Below are positions 4,483 through 5,054 of a DNA stretch of 5,054 nucleotides, piece after piece. How positions within the stretch are numbered: position 1 is the stretch's first letter; each line of letters starts with the position of its first letter. The position numbers and the translations under genes were made by a program. The stretch comes from Nocardioidaceae bacterium (GTDB taxonomy: Bacteria > Actinomycetota > Actinomycetes > Propionibacteriales > Nocardioidaceae): positions 1 through 5,054 of the forward strand of contig JACCVA010000229.1 in NCBI GenBank assembly GCA_013698435.1. Reading direction: 5' to 3'. A model generated the notes under the pieces. The model worked only from the letters and a program-made list of their open reading frames with translations. It was not told where the DNA came from and ran no database searches.

Positions 4483-5054
4483 GTGGACGCACGGGTGATC
4501 TTGCTGGCGGGGCCGTCGGGCGCCGGGAAGTCTCGACTCGCCGCGCGGTCACGCCTGCCGATACTGCAGCTGGATGACTTCTACAGGGACGGCGACGACC
4601 CGTCGCTCCCCCGCTTCGACGATGGCGCGGTCGACTGGGACCACCCGCAGTCCTGGGACCCCGATGCCGCGCTGGCCGCGGTCTTCGACCTTTGCCACGA
4701 AGGGAAGACAGACACCCCGGTGTACGAGATCTCGGCGAACCGTCGCGTCGGCTCGCAGGTGCTCGAGCTCGACGGTTCGGCGCACGTGATCGCGGAGGGC
4801 ATCTTCGCGGGCGAGCTCGTGGCCGGCTGTCAGCGGGCCGGCGTGCTCGAGAAGGCCATTTGCGTGCGCCGGTCCCGCTGGTTGACGTTCGTGCTGCGGC
4901 TCACGCGCGACCTGCGCGAGCACCGCAAGGCACCGCTGGTGCTGCTGCGGCGTGGCTGGCGGCTGACCTGGCAAGAGCCGGCGATCGTGGCCGCCCTCGA
5001 GGCGGCGGGCTGCACGGCGATGACCCCTCGCCAGACCGAGCAGTTCCTCGCCAC
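4483..5054 (+). CDS. P-loop kinase of the uridine kinase / phosphoribulokinase type (3' end beyond window)
   Basis: The visible 190 codons begin with GTG. An in-frame TGA at 4474-4476 means translation cannot start earlier; GTG 4495 is the only other close choice. The product opens with a strand and Walker A loop, VILLAGPSGAGKSRL (5-19; Lys16 and Ser17 bind ATP phosphates). This is followed by LQLDDFYRDGDDPSLP (29-43), whose Asp-Asp-Phe-Tyr matches the substrate-side DDFY/DNFY motif of uridine kinases. FDDGAVDWDHPQSWD (45-59) corresponds to the FDHPxAFD region, HVIAEGIFAGELV (101-113) is the second-acid strand, and RLTRDLREHRK (139-149) is an arginine-rich lid. These features point to phosphorylation of a nucleoside, probably uridine or cytidine to the monophosphate, in pyrimidine salvage. 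Substrate specificity is inferred; it is a divergent actinobacterial relative, not a close copy of E. coli Udk. It lies 35 nt after the GNAT gene, in keeping with a nucleoside salvage locus. The last part of the gene is outside the window. Confidence 0.85.
   Translation, partial: MDARVILLAGPSGAGKSRLAARSRLPILQLDDFYRDGDDPSLPRFDDGAVDWDHPQSWDPDAALAAVFDLCHEGKTDTPVYEISANRRVGSQVLELDGSAHVIAEGIFAGELVAGCQRAGVLEKAICVRRSRWLTFVLRLTRDLREHRKAPLVLLRRGWRLTWQEPAIVAALEAAGCTAMTPRQTEQFLA

Noticed and set aside
4473..4577. An ATG at 4473 starting a different frame before the kinase gene.
   Set aside because: That frame gives an Arg/Gly-rich product without motifs, whereas the GTG 4483 frame yields a Walker A loop and other kinase motifs at once.

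Overview
The window is GC-rich throughout, with third codon positions almost always G or C. It uses GTG/TTG starts and candidate leaderless promoters, and its proteins resemble those of high-GC Actinomycetota. The DeoC, aldehyde dehydrogenase and kinase sequences look most like those of Nocardioidaceae/Streptomyces-type actinomycetes; that placement is from memory of family sequences, not from a search. No rRNA, tRNA, CRISPR array, insertion sequence or prophage was seen.

Layout. Positions 1-154 (minus strand) hold the first 51 codons of a divergent gene for a small or membrane-anchored protein. Positions 155-321 are a divergent control region: a minus-strand promoter candidate, short GTTG/CAAC palindromes, and a -10 element placed exactly for leaderless transcription of deoC. 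A tight plus-strand cluster follows: deoC (322-1308), a complete aldehyde dehydrogenase (1320-2765), a shortened ALDH-like protein without catalytic residues (2755-3633, overlapping its neighbour by 11 nt), and a GNAT acetyltransferase (3656-4447). After a short gap with a hairpin and a 12-nt direct repeat comes a P-loop uridine-kinase-like gene cut by the window end (4483-5054).

How it fits together. DeoC splits 2-deoxyribose 5-phosphate into glyceraldehyde 3-phosphate and acetaldehyde, and the adjacent ALDH is well placed to oxidise the acetaldehyde to acetate. A uridine-kinase-like gene nearby fits a nucleoside salvage/catabolism locus. The role of the GNAT protein is unknown.

The most interesting feature is the ALDH pair. 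Together (481 + 292 residues) it reproduces the architecture of ALDH16: a full ALDH unit followed by a truncated, cysteine-less ALDH-like C-terminal domain. Here the two parts are separate, translationally overlapping genes. The active ALDH ends before the usual C-terminal oligomerisation strand, while the inactive partner ends with a strand of that type. This suggests an obligate two-subunit 'split ALDH16' working on the product of DeoC.
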